This document shows, piece after piece, positions 25,435 to 33,815 of a stretch of 64,000 nt of DNA (position 1 is its first letter; each line of letters starts with the position of its first letter). The position numbers and the translations under genes were made by a program. The stretch covers positions 1,178,001 to 1,242,000 of the forward strand of contig CANMRM010000001.1 of the NCBI GenBank assembly GCA_947500295.1, given 5' to 3'. The notes below the pieces were generated by a model. The model worked only from the letters and a program-made list of their open reading frames with translations. It was not told where the DNA came from and did no database searches. The DNA comes from an uncultured Kordiimonas sp. (GTDB lineage: Bacteria; Pseudomonadota; Alphaproteobacteria; Sphingomonadales; Kordiimonadaceae).

Positions 25435-25463
25435 TTGCAATATGTAACCGGTTACATTATAGT
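25435..25463 (+). promoter_or_regulatory. Promoter with LacI-1 operator in the spacer
   Basis: TTGCAA at 25435-25440 and TATAGT at 25458-25463 are separated by 17 bp, good for a vegetative sigma-70-type promoter reading towards the receptor gene. The spacer contains the complete operator at 25443-25456, so a bound repressor would block RNA polymerase directly. Confidence 0.6.
25443..25456. promoter_or_regulatory. LacI-1 operator, perfect palindrome
   Basis: TGTAACCGGTTACA is identical to the site at 22707-22720. It lies within the promoter spacer of the TonB receptor gene, 180 bp upstream of its start codon. Confidence 0.8.
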
Positions 25464-25508
25464 CCTCAATTACCAACACGGGAGGATTTGCAGGTATACC
25501 TGACATAA

Positions 25509-25522
25509 TGATAGCGCTGTCA
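25509..25522. promoter_or_regulatory. LacI-2-type operator, imperfect copy
   Basis: TGATAGCGCTGTCA has the TGA..AGCGCT..TCA core with one mismatched pair. Its centre is 35 bp from the perfect site at 25544-25557 and both lie downstream of the promoter -10 element, where bound protein would act as a roadblock. Confidence 0.5.
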
Positions 25523-25543
25523 TTTATTATTTTTCGGAAAATC

Positions 25544-25557
25544 TGAAAGCGCTTTCA
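25544..25557. promoter_or_regulatory. LacI-2-type operator, perfect palindrome
   Basis: TGAAAGCGCTTTCA is a perfect 14-bp palindrome of the catabolite-repression/LacI type. The same core occurs before the LacI-2 gene (35253) and before the sugar porter (36386). It is 79 bp upstream of the receptor start. Confidence 0.75.
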
Positions 25558-25635
25558 TAAATAATTGAACAGATGTATCTGCCTGTTGGTGAGTTTTGGG
25601 ATTGCAGCCATAATGGATGCGTGGGGAGAGAAATA

Positions 25636-28600
25636 ATGATGAAATATTTAGTGCGCGATTATCCTTCGGGGCGGCGGTCTTTGTCGCGCTCGAAGTCCTT
25701 GCTAATGGGCGGGGCGTCAATGGCTGCAGTCATGGCCGTTGGATTGACGTCAGCCGTATCTGCTCAGGGATCGTCTGCTGACGACGAAGAGCTGGAAGAA
25801 ATCGTTGTTACAGGCATTCGCCAATCACTACGGGCGAGCGCTGATATCAAGCGTCGGTCGTCAGGGGTTGTTGACGGTATTGTCGCTGAGGATATGGGCA
25901 AGTTCCCGGACTCAAACCTTGCAGAATCGCTTCAGCGGATCACAGGCGTGTCTATCAACCGACAGAACAACGAGGGCTCACAGGTTACCGTTCGTGGTTT
26001 TGGTCCCGGTTTCAACCATGTGACAATCAATGGCAGGTCTATGCCAACCGCAGACGTTCCCCTGGTTGGTGGTGACGGAAGCGGCACCAGCGGCGCGACG
26101 CGCGCATTTGACTTTTCGAACATCGCGCCTGAGAGCGTTCGCGCCATCCAGATTTACAAAACGGGTCGGGCAGACATTGCTTCTGGTGGCATTGGTGCGA
26201 CCATCAATGTTGAAACTCGCAAGCCGCTTGACCAAGGGGCAGGCTTTACCGGGTCGCTCAGTGCTAAAGCGCTGCACGACAGCAGCGTAGACCGCGGAAA
26301 TGATGTTACGCCAGAGCTTGCTGGCTTTATAAGCTGGGCGGATGATGATGAGAAGTTTGGCATCTCACTGTTCGGCGGCTATTCGCGGCGTGATAACGGT
26401 GCTGCCAGCGTTAACTCGGCTGCATGGAACATTGAAACTGCGGGTACGTTCCTTGACCCAGCCAATGGCCGGGTAACCGCAAGCACGCAAATTACTGGTG
26501 CGCCAAGTGATCCAAATGCCTTGATTTCGGTTCCACGTGACAGCCGTCAGAGCTTCTCCGAGTTTGAGCGTGAGCGGATCAACGGTCAGGTTGTTCTGCA
26601 GTTCAATCCAACCGAAACTTTCCGGATGACTGCTGACGCTACTTACTTTGTCAATGAATCGGAAGAACAGCGTGGTGCTTACTCAAACTGGTTTAACCGC
26701 CCGTTTACGCAGGTTGCATTTGACGATAACCCGCTGGTTGCAACAACTGTATTCCTGGCGGAAGAACTGACGTCGCCAAAAGACCTGGCAATGGAACAGA
26801 CGCTGCGCGCCACCAAAGATGAGCTGACATCCTTTGGCTTCAACGCTGAATGGGATGCGACGGACAGAGTGACTATTTCGTTCGATGCTCACACATCCGA
26901 AGCGAAAGTGACGCCAAACGCTCCGATGGGGTATAGCGCCATCAATGTTGGTATGGCGATGCCTGTTGTTGTTGCCCACTCCGTTGACTATTCGGGCGAC
27001 GTGCCGATTGTCAGCATAACTCGCGACGACTCGATCAGCAGCAACGGCGATGGTGTTTTTGATGCCCGCGATATCAGTACACAGGTTGCGAACCTGCGTA
27101 CTGTGACGCAAGAGAACCAGATTGATCAGTTCGACCTGCACGCGGATTGGGACATCGACGACGAAATCACCTTCACCGCTGGTGCCAACTACCGCACGCA
27201 AACAAACTCGACACGCAACCAGACTTTCCGACAGATTTTGGGGAACTGGGGCGCGACAAACCCGGGTGACGTAGAGTCGCTACTGCCGGGTGAGTTGGAG
27301 GAATATTGCCTTTCATGTCGGTTTGACGATTTCACCATTGCGGACGCCCAGGCCTTCAGGGGTAATGCCGCTGATATTTTTGCTGCTGTGTCGCCGTTCT
27401 ACGACGGGCAGGGCAATCCGCTGAACACGTTGTCCAGCTCTTTTGACGAGATCGAAGAGGACGTGCTCTCATTCTATGGTCAGTTCGATGTCAATACCGA
27501 GTTGGCAGGCATGGGTGTGCGTTTCAGCGTCGGCCTGCGATACGAGAAAACGGATGTAACTTCCTTCACGGAGTCTGTTCCAACCGGTGCGATCATCTGG
27601 CAGGGCGACAACGACTTCAACACCATCGCAGGCAATGCAACGGGTGGCATTACGCTGGAGTCTTCCTATGACAACTTCCTGCCTAACGTCGACTTTGCGA
27701 TTGATCTGACAGAGGACGTGGTTTCCCGCTTCTCATACAGTAAGACGATTGCGCGCCCTGGCTACAGCAACCTCTTCGCCAGCGACTCCGTCAACACGCC
27801 CGCAGGCCCATCGGCCCTTGGTAACGTGGCGACGGGAACGCGCGGTAACCCAGGACTTTTGCCGCTTGAATCAGACAACTTCGATGTGTCGTTTGAGTGG
27901 TACTATGGTCCGGACAGCTGGGTAGCCGTTGGTGGTTTTGTCAAGCGGGTCAGAAACTTCGTAGGCGTTGGCCAGGTAACTGGCAGTTTGTTTGGATTGC
28001 GTGATGCCACCTCAGGTGCCGCTGGCACACGGTCCGGTGATGCGCTGGCTCTTCTCAATACCATCGGCGCTGATGTGTCTGACCGTAACCTGTTTGCCAT
28101 GACTGCCCTGATTGATAGGGAAGGTTCGTTGGCGGGTGCCCAGGCCGTGTTCCAGGCAAATCAGACAGCAACAGGTGCGCTCGATGATGCTTTCTATATC
28201 CAGCTCGAAACTGACCTGGATGTTGAGCCCAACTCTGATGATCCGCTGTATGCATTTGAATTGACGCAACCGGTCAACAATGAGGAAGCGGAAATCCGCG
28301 GTCTCGAGATGGCATTCCAGCATTTCTTTGGTGACACCGGCATCGGTGTGGCTGGTAGCTATACACTTGTTGATGGCGATGTCGGATTTGATGTTGGTGC
28401 GGACCCAAGCACCGATCAGTTTGCTCTGACCGGCTTGTCTGACACAGCCAACCTGACTTTGATCTACGAAAACTATGGCCTGTCGGCACGCATCGCTTAC
28501 AACTGGCGTGACGACTTCCTTGCCTCCGCCAACCGTGGTGGTGGTTTCCGCAACCCTGTGTTTGTCGAGTCATTTGCGACAATTGATGTGAACATCAGTT

Positions 28601-28749
28601 ACAATGTGACCGAAAATCTCGCGGTTTCCTTTGAGGGAATTAACCTCACTGGCGAGAGCAGCAGGACTTATGGACGTGATGTCTCCAACCTGTGGTTTGC
28701 CCGCGAAAACAAACCACGTTTCTTCCTGGGTGCACGCTACAAGTTCTGA
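25636..28749 (+). CDS. Large TonB-dependent receptor, carbohydrate type
   Basis: This 1037-residue outer-membrane receptor has a signal region ending in AVSAQG, then the TonB-box-like ELEEIVVTGIRQSLR and the plug (KRRSSGVVDGIVAEDMGKFP, LAESLQRITGVSINR, VTVRGFGPGFNHVTINGR), which is the pattern of large sugar/oligosaccharide receptors in Caulobacter, Xanthomonas and Alteromonas relatives. Late barrel markers include FSYSKTIARPGYSNL and the terminal aromatic FFLGARYKF. The start at 25636 has GGGGAGAG upstream; the ATG at 25573 would add 21 atypical residues. Two kinds of LacI operator precede it, and a strong terminator follows. Likely substrate: a beta-glucan or similar oligosaccharide, inferred from the GH3 enzyme and permeases nearby. 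Confidence 0.9.
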   Translation: MMKYLVRDYPSGRRSLSRSKSLLMGGASMAAVMAVGLTSAVSAQGSSADDEELEEIVVTGIRQSLRASADIKRRSSGVVDGIVAEDMGKFPDSNLAESLQRITGVSINRQNNEGSQVTVRGFGPGFNHVTINGRSMPTADVPLVGGDGSGTSGATRAFDFSNIAPESVRAIQIYKTGRADIASGGIGATINVETRKPLDQGAGFTGSLSAKALHDSSVDRGNDVTPELAGFISWADDDEKFGISLFGGYSRRDNGAASVNSAAWNIETAGTFLDPANGRVTASTQITGAPSDPNALISVPRDSRQSFSEFERERINGQVVLQFNPTETFRMTADATYFVNESEEQRGAYSNWFNRPFTQVAFDDNPLVATTVFLAEELTSPKDLAMEQTLRATKDELTSFGFNAEWDATDRVTISFDAHTSEAKVTPNAPMGYSAINVGMAMPVVVAHSVDYSGDVPIVSITRDDSISSNGDGVFDARDISTQVANLRTVTQENQIDQFDLHADWDIDDEITFTAGANYRTQTNSTRNQTFRQILGNWGATNPGDVESLLPGELEEYCLSCRFDDFTIADAQAFRGNAADIFAAVSPFYDGQGNPLNTLSSSFDEIEEDVLSFYGQFDVNTELAGMGVRFSVGLRYEKTDVTSFTESVPTGAIIWQGDNDFNTIAGNATGGITLESSYDNFLPNVDFAIDLTEDVVSRFSYSKTIARPGYSNLFASDSVNTPAGPSALGNVATGTRGNPGLLPLESDNFDVSFEWYYGPDSWVAVGGFVKRVRNFVGVGQVTGSLFGLRDATSGAAGTRSGDALALLNTIGADVSDRNLFAMTALIDREGSLAGAQAVFQANQTATGALDDAFYIQLETDLDVEPNSDDPLYAFELTQPVNNEEAEIRGLEMAFQHFFGDTGIGVAGSYTLVDGDVGFDVGADPSTDQFALTGLSDTANLTLIYENYGLSARIAYNWRDDFLASANRGGGFRNPVFVESFATIDVNISYNVTENLAVSFEGINLTGESSRTYGRDVSNLWFARENKPRFFLGARYKF

Positions 28750-28787
28750 CGTTATGCCACAGGCATGCGGCAATCGCTAAAGCTGGG

Positions 28788-28819
28788 GGGCCGCTCTTCG
28801 GAGCGGTCCTTGTTTTTTT
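28788..28819 (+). terminator. Rho-independent terminator after the TonB receptor gene
   Basis: GGGCCGCTC, a TTCG tetraloop and GAGCGGTCC form a 9-pair stem (one G-U) directly followed by TTGTTTTTTT. This is a classic terminator 38 bp after the receptor stop codon. It would limit read-through into the SapC-halogenase genes, which therefore depend on partial read-through or a promoter in the following 90 bp. Confidence 0.9.
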
Positions 28820-28910
28820 ATGGCTTGTTACCGGATTAGCTATTCGAAAACTGGCATTTTTGCGTGATTGCAATAGGATAGTTTTCAGAGTTGGTCTGCG
28901 GGGGAATATC

Positions 28911-29636
28911 ATGGCGAACGTCGTGCTACTGGACAACATTGAACATGGGAACCTTAAGGTTAAAGGCGAAAGAGGCGATGCCTTTGGTGACCATGTCAAT
29001 CAGGCACTGGTCTTTCCAAACGAGTTTCGTGCCCTGCAGCGCGAGTACCCCATTGTGTTTCGCCGGGATGCGTCGGGTGAATTTCAGAGCGTGGCACTTC
29101 TTGGGTTGGAGCGGGACGAGAACCTGTTTCTCTCTGACGGTATTTGGCGGGCGGACTATATGCCTGCGGTTCAGGCGCGGGGACCGTTTTCGATAGGGCT
29201 GAAAAAATCAGCGACCGGAGACCCGGAGGAGGCTTCCCCTGTCATCCGCATTGATCTGGATAACCCTGCGGTTGGCGCAGAAGAAGGGCATCCGCTCTTT
29301 CTTCCACAAGGCGGATACTCGCCCTACCTTGAAGGCATTATGGAAGTGTTGAAGACGCTGCATACGGGCGTTGCTTTCAGCAAGGCGTTTTTTGCCGCCC
29401 TTGAAGAGCTGGACTTGATTGAGCCCGCGACACTGGAGATCAAGATTAGCGACAGCCAGCAATATAGTGTGCCCGACGTCTTCTCAATCAACGAGCAACG
29501 ATTTCAGGGTTTGCAAGGCAATGACCTTGAAAAACTGCACCTTGCAGGGCTATTGGCCCCTTGTGTTTGGGTCATGTCTTCACTCGATAATGTCAGGTCG
29601 CTCGTCGAGAGGAAGTTGAAGGTGAGCCGTGCATGA
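28911..29636 (+). CDS. SapC-family protein
   Basis: This 241-residue protein matches the SapC family: MANVVLLDNIEHGNLKV, VFPNEFRALQREYPIVFRRD, LLGLERDENLFL, GPFSIGL and ALEELDLIEPATLEI. SapC was first linked to S-layer secretion in Campylobacter, but in Proteobacteria it recurs directly after large TonB receptors together with tryptophan-halogenase-like and cupin genes, where its function is not established. The start at 28911 follows GGGGGAATATC; the frame is open further upstream but runs back through the terminator. No signal peptide is seen, so it is probably cytoplasmic. It begins a cassette of four genes. Confidence 0.85.
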   Translation: MANVVLLDNIEHGNLKVKGERGDAFGDHVNQALVFPNEFRALQREYPIVFRRDASGEFQSVALLGLERDENLFLSDGIWRADYMPAVQARGPFSIGLKKSATGDPEEASPVIRIDLDNPAVGAEEGHPLFLPQGGYSPYLEGIMEVLKTLHTGVAFSKAFFAALEELDLIEPATLEIKISDSQQYSVPDVFSINEQRFQGLQGNDLEKLHLAGLLAPCVWVMSSLDNVRSLVERKLKVSRA

Positions 29637-29684
29637 TCGCACCGGCATTGGAGCCGGTAATTATCGGGCCTGGAAAGATTTGTG

Positions 29685-31178
29685 ATGGGTGACAGCAAAC
29701 AAAAAACACGAGTGGTGATCGCAGGCGGCGGTACAGCAGGCTGGGTGACCGCTGCCATGCTGTCTGCGCAGTTGAACAAACTTGTTGATATCACGCTTGT
29801 CGAGTCTGACCAGATTGGCACAGTAGGGGTTGGTGAAGCGACCATCCCGACACACCGCAGGTTTCACGAATTGATTGGCGCCGATGAAGTGGAATTCATG
29901 CGTGCGGCACGGGCCACCTTCAAGCTCGGCATCTCATTTGAAAACTGGGGTGGCTTGGGTGATAAATATATCCATTCGTTCGGCACCTGCGGCAAGCCGA
30001 CCTGGATGGCCGACTTTCATCACCTGTGGCTTCAGGCGCGGTCAGAAGGCTTTGGCGGCGACCTGAACGACTACTGCCTTGAACTGCGCGCTGCAGAAGC
30101 GGACAGGTTTGCAAAATCGGATCAGTTGAACATCAATTATGCCTACCATCTGGATGCCAGTCTCTACGCGGGCTATTTGCGGGGTCTGAGTGAGCGGCGC
30201 GGCGTAAGGCGCATCGAAGGCAAGTTTGTTGATGTACTTCAAAACCCCGAAACAGGATTTATCGAAGGCCTGAAGATGGAATCAGGCGACCTTGTCGAAG
30301 GTGACCTGTTTGTCGACTGCACAGGTTTTCGTGCAGCTCTGATCGAAAAAACACTTGATGTCGGCTACGACGACTGGTCGCATTGGCTACCGATGAACAG
30401 CGCGTTCGCCGTACAGACCAAACTCTCGGGAGACATGCCGCCCTATACGCGCTCGATTGCGCGGCAAGCGGGTTGGCAGTGGCGCATCCCGCTGCAGCAC
30501 CGGGTGGGCAATGGCCATGTTTTTTGCAGTGATTACATCAGCGACGATGAGGCGCGCGACACGCTCATGAAATCGCTGGACGGTGAGCCCCTGTTCGAGC
30601 CTCGTGTGATCCGTTTTCTCACCGGACGCCGCAAAAAAATGTGGGAAAAGAACTGTATTGCGCTCGGGCTCTCCAGCGGATTTCTGGAACCGCTTGAGTC
30701 GACAAGTATCCATCTTTTCCAGATTGCAGCCACGCGCCTGGTTCAGATGTTCCCGTTTTCAGGTTTCAACCAGTCTCTGATCGATCGGTTTAACCAGATG
30801 GCAGATGAGGAATTTGAGAGCATCCGGGATTTCATTATCCTGCATTATGTGCTGACAGAACGTGATGACACGCCCTTCTGGCGAGACCGACAGACGCTCG
30901 ACATTCCCGATACACTCAAGGAACGCATTGCGCTCTACCGCGAAAATGCCTTCGTTTATCAGGGAGAAGCCGACCTGTTCCGGGTCGAGTCCTGGCTGCA
31001 GGTGATGCGGGGCCAGCGGCTTGAAAGTGAAGGCTATCACAGGGCAGGGCAGTTGATGGAAACATCCAAGCTCAAGGCGTCGCTTGAAGGGCTGAGTGGC
31101 CGCATCAAGGCCGCTGTGGCGCAGATGCCCACACATGAGGAGTTTATTTCCCGATACTGCGCAGTCCAGAGTGATTGA
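29685..31178 (+). CDS. Tryptophan-halogenase-family flavoprotein 1 (catalytic residues conserved)
   Basis: This 497-residue FADH2-dependent halogenase-family protein has the FAD motif IAGGGTAGWVTAA, VGVGEATIP, the catalytic Lys (residue 80, in RATFKLGISF, equivalent to RebH Lys79), the WxWxIP signature as GWQWRIP, and the catalytic Glu in SSGFLEPLES. The equipment for forming hypohalous acid and lysine chloramine is therefore complete. The ATG at 29685 is chosen over a GTG three bases earlier because GGAAAG is better spaced. It follows SapC closely. The native substrate is unknown in such receptor-linked cassettes; free tryptophan should not be assumed. Confidence 0.85.
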   Translation: MGDSKQKTRVVIAGGGTAGWVTAAMLSAQLNKLVDITLVESDQIGTVGVGEATIPTHRRFHELIGADEVEFMRAARATFKLGISFENWGGLGDKYIHSFGTCGKPTWMADFHHLWLQARSEGFGGDLNDYCLELRAAEADRFAKSDQLNINYAYHLDASLYAGYLRGLSERRGVRRIEGKFVDVLQNPETGFIEGLKMESGDLVEGDLFVDCTGFRAALIEKTLDVGYDDWSHWLPMNSAFAVQTKLSGDMPPYTRSIARQAGWQWRIPLQHRVGNGHVFCSDYISDDEARDTLMKSLDGEPLFEPRVIRFLTGRRKKMWEKNCIALGLSSGFLEPLESTSIHLFQIAATRLVQMFPFSGFNQSLIDRFNQMADEEFESIRDFIILHYVLTERDDTPFWRDRQTLDIPDTLKERIALYRENAFVYQGEADLFRVESWLQVMRGQRLESEGYHRAGQLMETSKLKASLEGLSGRIKAAVAQMPTHEEFISRYCAVQSD

Positions 31179-31203
31179 CGCAACGGGTTGATTGGAACAG
31201 CAT

Positions 31204-32730
31204 ATGCCAGCACCGATCAGAAAAATTGTTATCGTAGGCGGTGGTTCCGCCGGCTGGATAACAGCGGGACTTCTTGCGGCAAAAAACCGGCCTGTCGATG
31301 GCGGCGGTATACGTGTCTGCGTGATCGAGTCACCGGATATCCCGATCATTGGCGTCGGCGAAGGCACCTGGCCAACCATGCGCACAACCCTGCGAACACT
31401 GGGTATAAGCGAGGCAGACTTTGTCCGGAACTGTCATGCATCTTTCAAGCAGGGTTCCAAATTCCGGCATTGGCGCCGCGGGGACCAATCTGAATTCTAT
31501 TATCACCCGTTTGACCTGCCGGAAGGCTTCGATGAGCAGAATGTTGCTGAGTATTGGCTTGAAAACGGCGGCAACCTGTCCTTCTCAGCGTCTGTTTGTC
31601 CGCAGGAGCATATCTGTGAGCGGCATCTTGCCCCCAAGCAGGTCACGAGCCCGGATTATGGTGGCTTTTCCAATTATGGGTATCATCTTGATGCGGGAGC
31701 CTTCTCCGGGTTCCTGCGGCAACATTGCGTCGAGCATTTGGGCGTGCAGCATATTGCGGACACCATGGTCGGGCTCAAGGCTCTTGAAAACGGCGACATA
31801 GAAGCAATCGAAACCAAAAACAGTGGTGTCATCACAGGTGACCTGTTCATCGACTGCACGGGCTTTCGCTCACTGCTGCTCGGAGAGCATTTCGGCGTAC
31901 CGCTCAAATCCAAAAGCGACATTCTGTTTCAGGACACGGCGCTCGCCGTTCAGGCACCTTACCGTGAAGACGATCCTGTCCAGTCCTCGACGGTTGCAAC
32001 CGCGCAGGCAGCCGGGTGGATTTGGGACGTGAGCTTGTCAACACGGCGCGGTGTCGGGCATGTTTACAGCAGTTCCCATATGGATGAAGAGAGCGCCGTG
32101 AACTGTATCCGGGAGTATCTTGGCCTGGGCGAGCGTGAGTTCGCCAAACTGTCAGTTCGCAAACTCGGGATCGGGTCGGGTTACCGGGAAACCTTCTGGA
32201 AACGAAACTGTATTGGCATAGGCCTTTCCGCCGGGTTTCTTGAGCCGCTGGAAGCGTCGGCCCTCATGCTGATCGAAACGGCGGCAAACATGGTTGCGGA
32301 CCACATGCCGGCCAACCGGGACCAGATGGAAGACGCATCAGTCGTGTTCAACGACCGTCTTCACAAGATCTGGGATCATATTATCCATTTCCTGAAGCTG
32401 CATTACTGTTTGAGCGACCGCGAGGAAGCTTTCTGGCAAGACAACCGGGCCGCGTCCAGCATCCCGGAAAGCCTGCGCAGCGATCTGTCGCTATGGGCGC
32501 AGCATGTTCCCTGGCACAGCAATGGGGAAGGGCATATGGTTTTCCCACCCGCAAGCTATCAATATGTATTGTATGGCATGGGATTTGGTGCCCAAACAGC
32601 GTCAGGCAGCGTTTCCGAACACTTGAAGGCGTTTGCGCAGAAGAAGTTCGACACGGTGGAACGCAGCGCCTCTCGCCTGACGACAATGCTGCCAACCAAT
32701 CGTGATCTGTTAGATCAGATCAATGCCTAG
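31204..32730 (+). CDS. Tryptophan-halogenase-family flavoprotein 2 (altered WxWxIP motif)
   Basis: This second, diverged member has 508 residues from the ATG at 31204. It keeps the FAD motif IVGGGSAGWITAG, the catalytic Lys (residue 82, HASFKQGSKF) and the Glu block SAGFLEPLEA. VGVGEATIP of paralogue 1 is VGEGTWP here, and the WxWxIP signature reads GWIWDVS, lacking the Ile-Pro pair. That signature excludes substrate monooxygenation in known halogenases, so the activity could differ. It is 25 bp after paralogue 1 and 22 bp before the cupin gene. An upstream in-frame TTG at 31192 is less likely. Confidence 0.83.
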   Translation: MPAPIRKIVIVGGGSAGWITAGLLAAKNRPVDGGGIRVCVIESPDIPIIGVGEGTWPTMRTTLRTLGISEADFVRNCHASFKQGSKFRHWRRGDQSEFYYHPFDLPEGFDEQNVAEYWLENGGNLSFSASVCPQEHICERHLAPKQVTSPDYGGFSNYGYHLDAGAFSGFLRQHCVEHLGVQHIADTMVGLKALENGDIEAIETKNSGVITGDLFIDCTGFRSLLLGEHFGVPLKSKSDILFQDTALAVQAPYREDDPVQSSTVATAQAAGWIWDVSLSTRRGVGHVYSSSHMDEESAVNCIREYLGLGEREFAKLSVRKLGIGSGYRETFWKRNCIGIGLSAGFLEPLEASALMLIETAANMVADHMPANRDQMEDASVVFNDRLHKIWDHIIHFLKLHYCLSDREEAFWQDNRAASSIPESLRSDLSLWAQHVPWHSNGEGHMVFPPASYQYVLYGMGFGAQTASGSVSEHLKAFAQKKFDTVERSASRLTTMLPTNRDLLDQINA

Positions 32731-32752
32731 CTGAGTAACGGGAGGGTCCGGG

Positions 32753-33781
32753 TTGCGCGCTACAAATAAGGTGAAGGAACTGACGGGTATCAAGCCTGAC
32801 GCTATTCCTTATGGTGACCTGGTGTCGGAGGCAGAGCCCGTGGTGCTGAAAGGCGTGGCTGTGGACTGGCCCCTCGTTCAAAAAGGGCTGGAATCAGCGA
32901 CCGAAGTTACTGATTACCTAAAGCAGTTTCACAACGGAAAACCTGTCACAGCTTTTGTGGGTCCACCGGAAATCGATGGACGCTTCTTCTATGACGACAG
33001 CGTTACCCGGCCGAACTTTCAGGCCATGACAGTTCAGTTCGATGCTTTTCTGGACTCAATTATTGAGGCCCGGGGCAACCCCCAGTCAGGCTACAAGTAC
33101 ATCGGCTCCACAGATCTGGATTTGTACCTGCCGGGTTTGCGGCGGGAAAATGACCTGCCGCTCAACCACGCCATGTTCCAGCACCGAAACCTGCTTGCAA
33201 GCATCTGGATCGGTAACCAAACGGTTGCGGCGGCACACTTTGATATGTCTCACAATCTCGCATGCTGCATGGTGGGGCGGAGGCGGTTTACCCTGTTTCC
33301 GCCGGAGCAGGTTGAAAACCTGTATCCCGGTCCCCTTGAGCCAACACCGGCAGGCCAGGTGGTGAGCATGGTGGATATACGGGACCCGGATTTCGACCAG
33401 TATCCACGGTTTCGCGATGCGCTTGCATCCGCGCAGGTCGCAGACCTTGAACCAGGGGACGTGGTTTTCTTCCCGGCTTTGTGGTGGCACCAGGTTGAGG
33501 CGCTCGATGATTTCAGCGTTATGATTAACTATTGGTGGAACGATGTGCCACGCCATATCGATGACCCGATGGACGCCCTGTTACATGGCTTGCTTAGCCT
33601 GAGAGATCGCCCCATGCAGGAGAAAGAAGCATGGCGTGATCTCTTCGACTATTATGTGTTTGGGCCGTCAGAGCGCCCTGCTGAACATTTGCCAGAAGCT
33701 GCCCGCGGCGCCCTTGGTCCGATGGATGACATGACGTCCCGTCGTCTGCGGGCGCAGCTACTTCGGAAACTAAACCGTTAA
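32753..33781 (+). CDS. Cupin-like JmjC-domain protein (possible Fe(II)/2-oxoglutarate hydroxylase)
   Basis: This 342-residue protein has the JmjC/cupin-8 fold, with the first metal ligands in AAAHFDMSHN (His162, Asp164) and the distal His246 in FPALWWHQVEAL, so the iron site is complete. A Lys/Arg-rich strand, GRRRFTLFPPEQ, lies between them, as in FIH-type hydroxylases. The start is TTG at 32753 with GGAGGG six bases upstream. It is the last gene of the SapC-halogenase cassette, where such proteins recur. It could hydroxylate a protein or peptide, or act as a sugar-linked regulator; the substrate is not known. Confidence 0.8.
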   Translation: MRATNKVKELTGIKPDAIPYGDLVSEAEPVVLKGVAVDWPLVQKGLESATEVTDYLKQFHNGKPVTAFVGPPEIDGRFFYDDSVTRPNFQAMTVQFDAFLDSIIEARGNPQSGYKYIGSTDLDLYLPGLRRENDLPLNHAMFQHRNLLASIWIGNQTVAAAHFDMSHNLACCMVGRRRFTLFPPEQVENLYPGPLEPTPAGQVVSMVDIRDPDFDQYPRFRDALASAQVADLEPGDVVFFPALWWHQVEALDDFSVMINYWWNDVPRHIDDPMDALLHGLLSLRDRPMQEKEAWRDLFDYYVFGPSERPAEHLPEAARGALGPMDDMTSRRLRAQLLRKLNR

Positions 33782-33815
33782 AAAGCACAATGCTGCATCC
33801 GGCAAGCGGACCAAT

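Larger units (their letters stand above)
25119..25635. other. 517-bp regulatory region upstream of the large TonB receptor gene
   Basis: This AT-rich stretch has no convincing gene. It holds a promoter with a LacI-1 operator in its spacer (25435-25463), two LacI-2-type operators downstream of it (25509 and 25544) and a weaker LacI-like dyad TGGAAGTGTTTCCA at 25233-25246. A short hairpin, GGGAGC and GCTCCC around a 7-base loop at 25201-25219, is also present. The density of operators marks it as the main control region for the receptor gene. Confidence 0.6.

Noticed and set aside
28692-28910. Possible N-terminal extension of SapC with a hydrophobic helix
   Set aside because: This stretch contains the receptor terminator and lacks a ribosome-binding site, whereas GGGGGAATATC precedes the ATG at 28911 where SapC homology begins.
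28911-33781. A halogenated natural-product biosynthesis cluster
   Set aside because: No NRPS, PKS, prenyltransferase or flavin reductase gene is adjacent; the receptor-SapC-cupin context is the recurring sugar-uptake cassette.
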